Assembly (NCBI RefSeq): GCF_000230675.1
Contig: NZ_AGIK01000001.1
Location: 62,001 to 126,000 of the forward strand
DNA length: 64,000 bases
Origin: Synechococcus sp. WH 8016
Lineage (GTDB): Bacteria; Cyanobacteriota; Cyanobacteriia; PCC-6307; Cyanobiaceae
Direction: 5' to 3'
Shown here: in pieces, positions 18,493 to 26,783 of the stretch
Numbering within the stretch: the first letter of the stretch is position 1
Layout of the letters: each line of letters opens with the position of its first letter
Notes under the pieces: model-generated
The model's database searches: none
Told to the model about the DNA's origin: nothing
The model's input: the letters and a program-made list of their open reading frames with translations, nothing else
Position numbers and translations under genes: made by a program

Positions 18493-19089
18493 TCATCTTG
18501 CAGAACATTCGCTTCGCTGGCTAGCCCTGCGCAAGCTGCAGCCTTGCTCGGTGATCCAACCATCCAAGGGCTGATCCCAGGGGTCTGTGGGTAGCAAGGT
18601 GGGATGGACGCACGCTTCCGGCAGGACGGCGAACGTTGGCAGCGTTGACCATCCCGGCTGACGAAGCAAACGGTCATAACAACCGCCCCCATAGCCAAGG
18701 CGCATGCCGTTGCGATCGACCGCCAAAGCTGGAATCAGCAAGAGAGCAAGCTCGGCCGGTGGCAACGCGGGTGATGCGAGTGGAGCAGGAATGGAAAAGG
18801 CATCAGCGCGAAGCTCTTTTGGCGATGGAGCGTTTTGCCAAGGGTGATAAGTCACGCTGTAATCAGCTGCTGTTGCAGGCAGGGCTAGGGATGCGGGCTG
18901 AAGTTCGGCCAGCGGGCGTAAATCAGGTTCCCCTGGAAGGGGCCAAGTGATTCCGATGGCTCCTTGGCACTGAGCTGGATCTTGGGCGTTTAAGTGGGCA
19001 AGCACGCTTTGAACCAGTGAGGCATTCAGCCCTGGCATCAGCGCATGGCGCACGCGGCGGTAGGTCGACCTCAGGGCCTGTTTATCCAT
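18493..19089 (-). CDS. 5-formyltetrahydrofolate cyclo-ligase
   Basis: About 198 residues. Converts 5-formyl-THF to 5,10-methenyl-THF with ATP. Seen: MDKQALRSTYRRVRHAL at the start, and the family core LALLLIPALAVDRNGMRLGYGGGCYDRLL, which holds the GxGxGxYDR nucleotide loop. DPWDQPLDGWITEQG marks the C-terminal end. ATG at 19089 fits the family; an upstream in-frame start at 19146 would add 19 residues. The last 15 residues look unlike the family, whereas the +1 frame runs on to end in DDDLVILLP exactly at the ATGA of the next gene. Confidence 0.9.
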   Translation of the reverse strand: MDKQALRSTYRRVRHALMPGLNASLVQSVLAHLNAQDPAQCQGAIGITWPLPGEPDLRPLAELQPASLALPATAADYSVTYHPWQNAPSPKELRADAFSIPAPLASPALPPAELALLLIPALAVDRNGMRLGYGGGCYDRLLRQPGWSTLPTFAVLPEACVHPTLLPTDPWDQPLDGWITEQGCSLRRASQRSECSAR

Positions 19090-19238
19090 GGGTTTGCTTC
19101 GCTGAATGCGATGCAGTTGTGCAACCACTGTGCAGTCACTGTGCAACCACAGTGTGAGAACGATGGGGGTTGAGCCGTTTGCTGGGATCGAGAGGGTCCT
19201 GCCTGATGTACCTTCGCCTTCATAAAAAACCAGGACTG

Positions 19239-19325
19239 ATGAAAAAGTTAAAAATTTGGCTGAGCCAGCTCAATGCCTATGCCAACAAGCATCTTCAGAC
19301 CTGGGAGATAGAAAGAAAGCGCTAA
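19239..19325 (+). CDS. Candidate 28-residue basic peptide
   Basis: A short frame beginning MKKLKIWLSQLNAYANK and ending in EIERKR, preceded by CCAGGA five to ten bases upstream of the ATG. Its composition is that of a basic amphipathic helix. It stands alone in the gap between cyclo-ligase and a small secreted-protein gene. Support comes only from the ribosome binding site and composition, so it may be chance. Confidence 0.3.
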   Translation: MKKLKIWLSQLNAYANKHLQTWEIERKR

Positions 19326-19425
19326 AGAACGGCGGTTTTGATGCCTTGATCGTTGAATCCCAGGGTGATCTTTCCTGCTGTGCCTTCGTCTTGTCTAAAA
19401 CGTGGATAACCCCCTGAGTTGACTG

Positions 19426-19647
19426 ATGAGAGTGGTTCTCTTTTTTGTTTCCCTGCTGTTGGCCTTCCCTGTTGCGGCGGCGGAGAAGGGCCGTTCAACT
19501 GCGCAGGGCGTTAATCAACAGATGGCGACGGCTCAAGCGATGCGAGGTGTGCCCAAGGGGGCAACAGTTGTGGATACCACCTGCAAAGAATTTGCCGTTG
19601 GTGCCTTTACCTATCGGTTCCAATGCACAGTCCATTGGGCTCAATAA
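19426..19647 (+). CDS. Small secreted protein, 73 residues
   Basis: Signal peptide (MRVVLFFVSLLLAFPVAAA) followed by about 53 residues with two cysteines (DTTCKEF and FQCTVHW) that could form one disulfide. The mature form reads like a small periplasmic domain ending RFQCTVHWAQ. I do not recognise a family. ATG start at 19426; no neighbours in the same operon. Confidence 0.65.
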   Translation: MRVVLFFVSLLLAFPVAAAEKGRSTAQGVNQQMATAQAMRGVPKGATVVDTTCKEFAVGAFTYRFQCTVHWAQ

Positions 19648-19943
19648 TCGGCGCCGCTTGCACGTCGCTTCTTGATGCCAGCCTGGGTTGTTTGGCACTT
19701 CCAACAGATGCCAACCCTCTCATCATGCTGGTGCATTCCTCATCGTTGATCACGCCCTTGTGCGTGGGCTTCGTCTCGCTGATGTCTCTCTAAAGCAATC
19801 AAGCTGCACGAGCGATTTCAAGGATCTAGTAAAGAGTTTTGAACGTGGGAAAGCCAGGCCAGCCCATTGAAGCGGCTGCCTTGACCCCGTTCATGCAGCC
19901 GATCTCATAACAACAACGATGCAAGCGTGGAGCGCAATGCAAC

Positions 19944-20684
19944 TCAGAGGATGGAGACTTTGCCGGAGGCAATATCGAAATACCCGGCCTTGATCTGAAG
20001 CTGTCCCGCTTGAACGGCGTTGGCCAAAACATCGCTGCGAGTCGTGAGCTGTTCAGCGGTCGCTTGGGCGTTGGTCTTGATGGCGCTCATTAAGGTGTCG
20101 CCTGGAACCAGGTTGGCTTGAATCGGTTTGATGAGCTGATCGAACAGTGGCGTGAGTGAATGATTCGCGCGAGCGGCTCGAACAGCGCCACAATTGCTGT
20201 GGCCTAATACCAAGATCAAGGGCGTTTTTAAGACCTCAACGCCAAACTCTAGCGAGGCGATTCCCTCGTCAAAAGGTGTGTTTCCTGCGCTGCGGACGAC
20301 AAACAAATCACCAGCCGCCGCATCGAAAATCCATTCCGGAGCAACTCTGGAGTCGGCACAGCTGATGATCGAAGCCCAAGGGGATTGAGACTCTTCCAGA
20401 ACGCTCGCCGGAAGGAAGCAATGGTCTAACCAGAGGTTAGACATCACTTGGGCACGTTCATTCAAATCCGTTGCCTTGTTTTTTGCTTGCCAAGCGTCCG
20501 CAAACCGGGCATTTCCATCGATCAGGGCCGTGAGTGGATCCTTTGGGCGGCAAGATCGGGCCGATTCCTTCGATGATGGAGCGGCTGCTTCGGCCTTGGC
20601 AGGGTGGATGAATGGCAGTGCTGCCGCGAGACCAAAAGCGTTCAGGCCGCTGCGAAACAGAAACGAGCGTCGATTGAGTGTCAC
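19944..20684 (-). CDS. Beta-class carbonic anhydrase, Tat-exported
   Basis: 246 residues. Interconverts CO2 and bicarbonate with a zinc ion. Zinc ligands are in SCADSR and GHSNCGAV, with the catalytic Asp-Arg pair of SCADSR present. The N-terminus (TLNRRSFLFRSGLNAFGLAAALP) is a twin-arginine signal, so the folded enzyme should be exported to the periplasm. It resembles the extracellular beta-type enzymes of cyanobacteria rather than the carboxysomal CsoSCA. GTG start at 20684. It stands alone with long gaps on both sides. Confidence 0.93.
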   Translation of the reverse strand: MTLNRRSFLFRSGLNAFGLAAALPFIHPAKAEAAAPSSKESARSCRPKDPLTALIDGNARFADAWQAKNKATDLNERAQVMSNLWLDHCFLPASVLEESQSPWASIISCADSRVAPEWIFDAAAGDLFVVRSAGNTPFDEGIASLEFGVEVLKTPLILVLGHSNCGAVRAARANHSLTPLFDQLIKPIQANLVPGDTLMSAIKTNAQATAEQLTTRSDVLANAVQAGQLQIKAGYFDIASGKVSIL

Positions 20685-21064
20685 GAAACCTGCTTGTCGT
20701 GAAAACTGATGTCGTTCACACCTGCTCTAGGGAGAGCAAGTAGCGATTGGCCTTGAAGATCGAGGTGGAAACAGCGGATCAAGCGATGCTGATCAAGTGC
20801 CAAAAACGATGGTACGCAAACGTGAGGCAGGGCTCTCATTCAATCCCACGTTTGGAAGTGCTGCAGTCACACTAATTCCAAGCTGTGATCCCGTTTGCAA
20901 GCGAAAGGACGTTTACGCGATCGACCAACGCCACTGATCAGTTTGTGCGATCCCTTCCTCAATCTCTTCATGATCAGAACCGATTTGGGTCGTTGTTCCA
21001 ACCGTTCACTGGCTGTTGTCTGATCGATTCCGCGCGCGAGCGCTCTCACAGATGTAGGGGACTT
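20685..21064. other. Gene-poor stretch upstream of the carbonic anhydrase gene
   Basis: About 380 bases in which I support no gene. It should hold the carbonic anhydrase promoter. GATCGATTCCGCG occurs twice in direct orientation (about 21022 and 21071), the second copy inside the following gene's 3' end. No RNA gene recognised. Confidence 0.4.
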
Positions 21065-21289
21065 TTAGATCGATTCCGCGGCCAGATACAGCGAACCAGC
21101 AAATCCATCGCGTCGTTTTCGATCACCCCACACACATTGCAGATCTCCCCGTGTTTCCTTGTGATAGAGATCTTCTGCTAGCTGCACAAGATTTCCGCCG
21201 GTCTGCAAATAGTCATCGGCGCTTTCGTATCCATTGTTTTGAAGCCACTGCAAGGTGAGGTGGATAGCAGTTTCTTCGACCCTGGTCAT
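21065..21289 (-). CDS. Hypothetical protein, 74 residues
   Basis: Soluble, mostly helical protein starting MTRVEETAIHLTLQWLQNNGYESADDYL. The spacing of hydrophobic residues suggests two or three helices. Family unknown. ATG at 21289, close after the terminator of the cyAbrB gene, so it has its own promoter. Confidence 0.55.
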   Translation of the reverse strand: MTRVEETAIHLTLQWLQNNGYESADDYLQTGGNLVQLAEDLYHKETRGDLQCVWGDRKRRDGFAGSLYLAAESI

Positions 21290-21344
21290 TGTGCCTTCAC
21301 GTCATCTTGACGTTCTACTCGGCTGATCACGTCAGTGCTTGGCA

Positions 21345-21372
21345 ATAAAAAACCCCGCCGGGGGCGGGGCTT
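21345..21372 (-). terminator. Rho-independent terminator of the cyAbrB gene
   Basis: On the minus strand a GC-rich hairpin (AGCCCCGCC / GGCGGGGTT arms with a short loop) is followed by TTTTTATTG. It lies about 25 bases after the stop of the cyAbrB gene. Confidence 0.9.
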
Positions 21373-21395
21373 AACTCAAGGATTGGGAAAACGAA

Positions 21396-21764
21396 TCACT
21401 CGTCGCCTTCTTCCTCACCACCCACAGGGATGAGGCGAATAGCTTTTTTGCCAAGCTTGATGGTGAATTCATCACCAACTTGGAGATCGAGCATGGCTGT
21501 ATAAGCCTTGCCGATCAGCAGATTGCCGTTGCCTTGAACTGTTGCAACGTAAGAAAGCTTGCGTCCGCCTTTACCAACACCAGCATTTCCGCCACCAAGG
21601 TCAATGCCCTTGGCATTGAGGAGAGCCTCATAAAAGGCGGTGAAATTGACCCGATCACTGCCGTCTTTCTTTTTGGAGACGTAGCCACAAGCTGTGGCGA
21701 GATCAGTCTTGGATACATCGCCCAGGTCTTTGACCTTGGTGAGCAGTTCGGATCCGGTAAGCAT
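21396..21764 (-). CDS. cyAbrB-family transcriptional regulator
   Basis: 122 residues. Cyanobacterial AbrB-like proteins bind DNA and adjust carbon and nitrogen genes. The N-terminal part reads MLTGSELLTKVKDLGDVSKTDL, with KKDGSDRVNFTAFYEALL next. The C-terminal AbrB swapped-hairpin domain reads GKAYTAMLDLQVGDEFTIKLGKKAIRLIPV, ending in an acidic tail. The ATG at 21764 matches the family; an upstream TTG would add ten residues. Monocistronic, with its own terminator. Confidence 0.93.
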   Translation of the reverse strand: MLTGSELLTKVKDLGDVSKTDLATACGYVSKKKDGSDRVNFTAFYEALLNAKGIDLGGGNAGVGKGGRKLSYVATVQGNGNLLIGKAYTAMLDLQVGDEFTIKLGKKAIRLIPVGGEEEGDE

Positions 21765-22893
21765 TTGAAACTTGCGTTTCACTATTACTAACAAACTCCA
21801 TGCCTACTAGTCAACTATTTGCCCATATCAGTTGTTCTCCCTCTTGCCTCCTTCTCTGGCAGGAAAGGATTCCGATTCAATAGTTTTTCATCCTGAGGGA
21901 TGCTGTGACCAACTTTTTCTAGTTGCTGCAGGGCTTTTGCGCTGATGCCGATAATGCTGCTTTACCAGACCAGAGTCAGGTGGGGCTCTTCATTTTGTTC
22001 CTGGGCTCATTTGCTTCCTGATCTAGCGGCATGCTTTATATCCTGATGCTGTGGAGCTGATGTCTTCGTTCCTGACGCTGAAGATCCTTCGGATAAACGA
22101 GCTCGTTGAAGGGTTTCGCTGTGAGTTGACTAGCAAGAAGGTTGTCAATGTGTGGGCTGTCTCGGTTGTGCTCAGCTCACCTCCTGTTGTTACCGACTGC
22201 TCCGCAGCTGTTTGCTCACCAGCTTTCAATCCATTTTGAGGTTGTAGCTCTCCAGCCCAGTTCAAGTCCATGGATTTGGTAGGCCTTCAGAATCCATGGC
22301 TTAGGGCTTGTGTATTTGAGCTGTAAAGACAGGGCGGCACTAAGTCAGCCTCTGCTGCCTCCAAGGTCAATCTTGATGGGCTGAGGTTTGTGCGACCGCA
22401 TCATCCATTTCCTCAATAGCGAGATGAGAACGTGCTTCTCAGCTCTCAGGCTGTACGGAGGATGCCTGGGGAATTAACCGCCTTCGATTTTTACTCAGTG
22501 AGTGGATTTTCAGATTTTGTCGCTTTCGAGCGCCCGCTGTTTGAGTAAGCATCAGCTGAGTGCGCCGACTGTGCCGCTTCATTACATCGCCTGCCATGAA
22601 GTGTGCGCAGTGTTTAAGACGTTTTTGGACAATGATCAGCAATGTGCTGACCGCTATGTGATAGAAGTCTCAAATCCAGGCCATGCTGGATGGTGAGCGC
22701 ATGAAGATGCTGTTAGAGGGAGCCAACGTTGCTTCGATCATCTTCGCTGGATGGCGAGGGGGTGATCCAGCCTTTCGACCCATGCTTATTTTGCTATCAA
22801 GCCCTGTTTTTGCAGGGGGTTTCGGCGTGAAAGTCTTGGCGGCAACGGTGCAAGGCTAGGAATCTTGCTTCATCGAGCTCCTGGAGGAGAACG
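21765..22893. other. 1.1-kb stretch without a convincing gene
   Basis: Several frames of 50-80 codons exist on both strands, but they overlap each other, lack plausible ribosome binding sites and have unlikely compositions. A 52-codon frame at 22701-22859 (MKMLLEGANVASIIFAG) is the best of them but is unsupported. A short hairpin GCCCTG/CAGGGG with a T-rich loop lies near 22801. The region may be decayed coding DNA. Confidence 0.4.
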
Positions 22894-22986
22894 ATGGGTG
22901 ATTCTTGGATGATGATCGACAACACACTGTTGTTTCAGGCCAATGGCTTCTTTCTATCGATGGCTTCTTTCTTCAGGTTTGATTAG
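22894..22986 (+). CDS. Candidate 30-residue peptide with strong ribosome binding site
   Basis: Frame starting MGDSWMMIDNTLLFQ preceded by GGAGGAGAAC, an almost ideal Shine-Dalgarno sequence at correct spacing. The second half is rich in Phe and contains a near-duplicate of ATGGCTTCTTTCT. The purine-rich box also forms part of a small palindrome (CTCC..GGAG), so it could be structural rather than a translation signal. No homology judged. Confidence 0.3.
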   Translation: MGDSWMMIDNTLLFQANGFFLSMASFFRFD

Positions 22987-23009
22987 AACCTGAGTTCCGC
23001 TGGTCAGTG

Positions 23010-23276
23010 ATGCCTGCACCAAAATCCACGACGCAACCCAACGCTCGCTGTTGGGTTTGGTTCAAGGGCGATCCTCTGAAGACGGAGGGCTGTTGGAAGG
23101 GGGGCTGGTATGGAGCTCCTTCCGTGATTGGAGGTGTCAGGATTGAACATCACGATTACGTGCCGTGCAGGGTGCCGGAGTGGAGGGTGGTCTTCTCGGA
23201 GCCCACTGATCTATTGGCACCGCCCTCTGTTCCAGAGGAAGCGGAGTGGAAGCTGTACCCCACTGAGCCGCAGTGA
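23010..23276 (+). CDS. Hypothetical protein, 88 residues
   Basis: Begins PAPKSTTQPNARCWVWFKGDP and contains paired tryptophans (CWKGGWYGAP; PEWRVVFSEP), suggesting a small beta-rich fold. No family recognised. ATG at 23010 is preferred to the GTG one codon before. Its 3' end leads towards a minus-strand gene about 80 bases away. Confidence 0.55.
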   Translation: MPAPKSTTQPNARCWVWFKGDPLKTEGCWKGGWYGAPSVIGGVRIEHHDYVPCRVPEWRVVFSEPTDLLAPPSVPEEAEWKLYPTEPQ

Positions 23277-23357
23277 TCGTGCTTCAAAAATCAGGTCGGA
23301 TGGATCTGAAGTCCTCTGTTCGATCATCGACCTCACTATTTTTGATCAATGTGTGAC

Positions 23358-23669
23358 TCAGCCTGACGACTCTTTCATGGATGCTTGGGCCAATAATTGC
23401 AGGCTTTCTAGGTTTTTCAGTGTTTGTTGGGCCTGCGCCAGCATGGGTCGTCCCTGAGGAGCGCAGTCTGCGATTAAGGATGCAGCTAATGACGCTTCTG
23501 ATTTTATCAATTTTATACAGTGATGAATTCGAGATCTTGGTTCTGCGGCCATGGATTCGCTTTTCTTGCTCAAAGTCGGAGCGATCTCATTAAGAAGGTG
23601 ATTGAGCGCTTCCTGTATTGATTCGATGCTTGCATCTGGTGACGTTGATCTTTGATCAGGTGGATTCAT
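23358..23669 (-). CDS. Hypothetical helical protein, 103 residues
   Basis: Soluble protein with long predicted helices (SIESIQEALNHLLNEIAPTL; LAQAQQTLKNLESLQLLAQ). No catalytic motif or signal peptide. An opposite-strand frame at 23381-23593 with a signal-like start overlaps it; the helical frame looks more like a true protein. Weak ribosome binding site. Moderate confidence that it is expressed. Confidence 0.5.
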   Translation of the reverse strand: MNPPDQRSTSPDASIESIQEALNHLLNEIAPTLSKKSESMAAEPRSRIHHCIKLIKSEASLAASLIADCAPQGRPMLAQAQQTLKNLESLQLLAQASMKESSG

Positions 23670-23788
23670 TTGAGAGGTTGATCCATCAATGGTTGTAATT
23701 TAATGGAAGAACATTCAGCTCTACCGGCTTGGTCTCGAGCTCCTAGGGGCAGTTCTTAAGCCTGCAAATCGATCTAGCCAGCTGAATC

Positions 23789-25492
23789 TCATGATGAGCA
23801 GCTGTAATGGGATATACCTCCCGCATTGAAGTACTGATCAGGCTTCAGACGATAGTATTTCTCTTCGATTGCTTGTGATTGCTCCTCATAGGGATGGCTA
23901 AAGACCTCTTGCAATTCTTGGATAAGAGCGTAGTCACCCTGCTTCGCTTGTTGATAGGCAGGAGCAACGAGCCATTCTCGCCAGGTGTATTTCGGATTCA
24001 TACGCTTCATCTTTTCCGCGATCTTGGCTGGATTCCCACTGCTCCCGATCAGCTCGTTCCAGCTCTGAAGCCAGGTTTGCCAATGTTGCTCTAGTTGTGG
24101 GGGAATGGGTGCATAAAAGCTTCTCTTTAAATCAGACAAATCATTCGGAAGTTTGGATAGCTCTCGGAAGAAAATTGTGAAATCTACGTTTGTTTGTACC
24201 ATGAGTTGGAATAACTCCTGAACCAGAGCTTCGTTGTAGTTGTTTAGGCCAAGTTTGTCTGTCCACATCTGCTGAATGGTGGCGTTGATTTTCTGTTTAA
24301 ACCCATCACAGATCTTGTCTAAGTGCTCTAGAGCTGCCGCATCATCTTTGATAAGGAGCCTTATGGCCTTCCAGAACATATGAAAATTGGCTTCTGCAGC
24401 TACAGGCTGGTTAAAGAATGAGAAGTGTTCACCACCCCCAATCCAAGGTTGGTAGCGCGGATCAAAGACCTCACAAAATCCAAACGGTCCATAGTCCAAT
24501 GTAAAGCCACCAGCTGCACAGTTATCACTATTGAAATTTCCTTGGCAATATCCAATCCGTAACCAATGCGCAACCAAGGTCGTGAGCCGATCTCTGTAGA
24601 GCTCGGCCAGCTTGACGACTTGAGAGGGAAAATTCAACGACTGGTCTATTTCAGATTTGTATTCTCGATCGATTAAATGCAACACGATCATTTGTAGCTC
24701 TTTTAAAACGCTTGGATCGTTGCTGTTTCGAGCACGTCGTGCAAATAATTCCAATTGACCAACGCGTAGAAACGAAGGTGCAACGCGCGTTGAGATTGCA
24801 ACCGGATCTTCTACTAAAATATCTGGATCAGAAGAGTTGGAGTTTTCCGAATACCAAGGTCGTCTCACTGCTTCTGTCTTGGAAACATAGAGAGTGAGGG
24901 AACGTGATGTTGGTACTCCAAGGGCATGCATCAATTCCTGTGCCAGAAACTCTCTTACGCTGGAGCGGAGCACCGCACGTCCATCAGCTCCACGACAGTA
25001 AGGAGTGGGACCAGCACCTTTTAATTGCATCTCCCAGCGTTGCCCATTAAGGATTCCCTCAAACACAGAAATTGCACGACCATCCCCATAGCCATTGCCA
25101 TTTCCAAATGGGCATTGTTGGTTATATTCAGTTCCATAAATTGATAATGCATAGCCCGTGGCCCAACCAAATGGGCGCATCGGCTCTCGATTCACAGAGA
25201 GATCACCGGAGAAGAGTTTTTTAAATTCCTCATTAAAGGCTAGGTCTTGATCCAAGCCAAGTTCGGAGAAGAATGTTTTGCTATGGCTTATATAGCTGGG
25301 CTTTTCTAGGGGCTTTGGAGTAACAGGTACAAAATGACCTGAGCGGACCTGCCGAGGTCGATGGTCATCCCCATCTTTGGTTGATTCAGGGTCAGCATGA
25401 AGGGTCTCTAGGAGTGAATAATTTGCATGTTGAATAAAATCTTCAAAGCTTTCTAAAGATTGTTCAGTATCTGGTGTAGATGGATGCTGCAT
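23789..25492 (-). CDS. selO: SelO-family protein AMPylase (YdiU/UPF0061)
   Basis: 567 residues. SelO is a pseudokinase that transfers AMP from ATP to Ser, Thr or Tyr of target proteins, tied to redox stress in E. coli and mitochondria. Family hallmarks: [39 protein letters not shown] (nucleotide loop) and [23 protein letters not shown] (metal-binding Asp-Tyr-Gly). The bacterial type ends without selenocysteine; the C-terminus here is SHYSCSS. ATG at 25492. It stands alone with long gaps. Confidence 0.95.
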   Translation of the reverse strand: MQHPSTPDTEQSLESFEDFIQHANYSLLETLHADPESTKDGDDHRPRQVRSGHFVPVTPKPLEKPSYISHSKTFFSELGLDQDLAFNEEFKKLFSGDLSVNREPMRPFGWATGYALSIYGTEYNQQCPFGNGNGYGDGRAISVFEGILNGQRWEMQLKGAGPTPYCRGADGRAVLRSSVREFLAQELMHALGVPTSRSLTLYVSKTEAVRRPWYSENSNSSDPDILVEDPVAISTRVAPSFLRVGQLELFARRARNSNDPSVLKELQMIVLHLIDREYKSEIDQSLNFPSQVVKLAELYRDRLTTLVAHWLRIGYCQGNFNSDNCAAGGFTLDYGPFGFCEVFDPRYQPWIGGGEHFSFFNQPVAAEANFHMFWKAIRLLIKDDAAALEHLDKICDGFKQKINATIQQMWTDKLGLNNYNEALVQELFQLMVQTNVDFTIFFRELSKLPNDLSDLKRSFYAPIPPQLEQHWQTWLQSWNELIGSSGNPAKIAEKMKRMNPKYTWREWLVAPAYQQAKQGDYALIQELQEVFSHPYEEQSQAIEEKYYRLKPDQYFNAGGISHYSCSS

Positions 25493-25760
25493 TCTTGTTA
25501 CGGCTCTCTTGATCTTTTAACCATCATACCGAGTTGCATCTCCAGTGCTCATGTCGTGCCCTTGCGATGCTGCTCCTCTAGGTATTGATGATCCATTTTA
25601 GGATCAAAATATGGTGTGAAAGTGTCCGTTGAATCTTTTTATTAAAGGATGCTCTGATATGGCTCCAATCCTTCATTGATCTCGTGGGTGCAATGCCCCA
25701 TTTTTGCTCGATGGTTTTGTTGTTTTTCTTGCTCTATTTCTTTTACTTGTAGATGGTGCA

Positions 25761-25789
25761 TTGATTTAGCCGCGATCAGTGACTATAAT
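25761..25789 (+). promoter_or_regulatory. Sigma-70 type promoter
   Basis: TTGATT at 25761-25766 and a perfect TATAAT at 25784-25789 are separated by exactly 17 bases. Transcription would begin near 25796. A GTG at 25779 that could start the downstream frame lies inside this promoter, so the next ATG (25848) is the better start. Confidence 0.7.
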
Positions 25790-25847
25790 TCAAGAGATCA
25801 AAGGCCTGCCGCTTCTTCTTTGGGCTTTTAAGCTCCTGCCGTTGACG

Positions 25848-26183
25848 ATGGACTTAATCCAATCCAATGCTATTACCAACCTTCATCGACTTGCATCAGT
25901 AGAAGATGTGCTTCAATTTGTACGTTTGTGTGTTGATAAAAATCTAATTATTGATTTTGTCTTGAAAGAAGAGCTTGATGCTTTTATTAAGCCAAGCAAT
26001 ACCTCGGGTTCCTGGGTTCGTCAGCAAATTGATGGTGTAAGGGTGAAAGCAGTTGATAAAAATGGCTATACGATCTATGCCATCTGGATGAGAGAATCCT
26101 TGATGAAAGATTATGTGGCTTATTTGGAGTCGATTAAAAAAACACTTTCTGATGCTTCGGCGTTTTCATTTCCAGTGATCTGA
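25848..26183 (+). CDS. Hypothetical protein, 111 residues
   Basis: Starts MDLIQSNAITNLHRLASVEDVLQFV. The helical first half (DVLQFVRLCVDKNLIIDFVLKEELDAF) is followed by a strand-rich segment (VRVKAVDKNGYTIYAIWM). No recognised family, signal or membrane segment. The start follows from the promoter at 25761-25789; a longer form from GTG 25779 would add 23 residues and is unlikely. It converges on the next gene with about 20 bases between stops. Confidence 0.6.
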   Translation: MDLIQSNAITNLHRLASVEDVLQFVRLCVDKNLIIDFVLKEELDAFIKPSNTSGSWVRQQIDGVRVKAVDKNGYTIYAIWMRESLMKDYVAYLESIKKTLSDASAFSFPVI

Positions 26184-26201
26184 GAATTCGTTGCTGAATG
26201 T

Positions 26202-26552
26202 TTAGCAGATTGAGAATTCTCCAATATGTTCTCTTTTTACTCCAATGTAGTCTCCTAAAACCGCGTCTTCATTGAACTCACCTGTGAGGCATTCGATAAC
26301 CTGTGTATGGATGAAGGCAGGTTCTTCTGCTTTGCCTTCTTGGTAGGCAAACCGGTCTGGGTAGAGCGTTCGGTACTCATTGGGGATTGTGATAAACCAG
26401 CTGCTGTCGCTACCTGCGTAGTAAATCTCGCCGCCTATTCGGTAAAACTCGCCATATTTTTTAGCTTCTTCTGGAATTTTTTTGTAGATCTTTGCTTGTT
26501 CGTCTGCGGTGAGCCCAAGCCAGTTCAGGCTCTCTTCCATCTTCTCGTTCAT
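26202..26552 (-). CDS. Hypothetical protein, 116 residues
   Basis: Begins MNEKMEESLNWLGLTADEQAKIY, a helical head, then a beta-rich section (FYRIGGEIYYAGSDSSWFITIP) and an acidic tail with GDYIGVKREHIGEF. Cytosolic by composition. No family recognised. ATG at 26552. Looks like a genuine gene by codon pattern, but its function is unknown. Confidence 0.6.
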   Translation of the reverse strand: MNEKMEESLNWLGLTADEQAKIYKKIPEEAKKYGEFYRIGGEIYYAGSDSSWFITIPNEYRTLYPDRFAYQEGKAEEPAFIHTQVIECLTGEFNEDAVLGDYIGVKREHIGEFSIC

Positions 26553-26663
26553 TAGAAGCTGAGCAACCGATCCTCTATTGATAGCAGTTTTCTACGTGAA
26601 CACTGTCGCTAGCCGCTGGTTCCATGGACTGAGCTGCCAATGAAGCCATGTTTTTGATGGGCT

Positions 26664-26783
26664 TTAGCCGCAGGCACCAACGCATTCAAAGCTTCCTCCT
26701 CCGGAGGAAGCCACAGCCATGAAGATGATCACGATCGTGGCTGCAATCAGAACCACTGGCCAGATTTCCGTATCAGGACCCAT
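26664..26783 (-). CDS. Candidate 39-residue single-span membrane peptide with cysteine tail
   Basis: Short frame: MGPDTEIWP, then a hydrophobic span (VVLIAATIVIIFMAVA), a flexible SSGGGS link and a tail with two cysteines four residues apart (ECVGAC). The segment order is coherent for a real small membrane protein. There is no strong Shine-Dalgarno box before the ATG, which keeps confidence moderate. The SSGGGS coding part forms a perfect 9-bp inverted repeat (26691-26711). Confidence 0.5.
   Translation of the reverse strand: MGPDTEIWPVVLIAATIVIIFMAVASSGGGSFECVGACG

Noticed and set aside
22023-22271. 82-codon minus-strand frame in the gene-poor tract
   Set aside because: Overlaps an equally long plus-strand frame, Ser/Thr-rich composition with no motif, no ribosome binding site.
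22701-22859. 52-codon plus frame starting MKMLLEGANVASIIFAG
   Set aside because: No Shine-Dalgarno box, and it spans a hairpin; kept only as a note on the region.
23381-23593. Plus-strand frame with signal-like start MLGPIIAGFLGFSVF
   Set aside because: Lies inside the helical minus-strand frame at 23358-23669; only the first third looks like protein.
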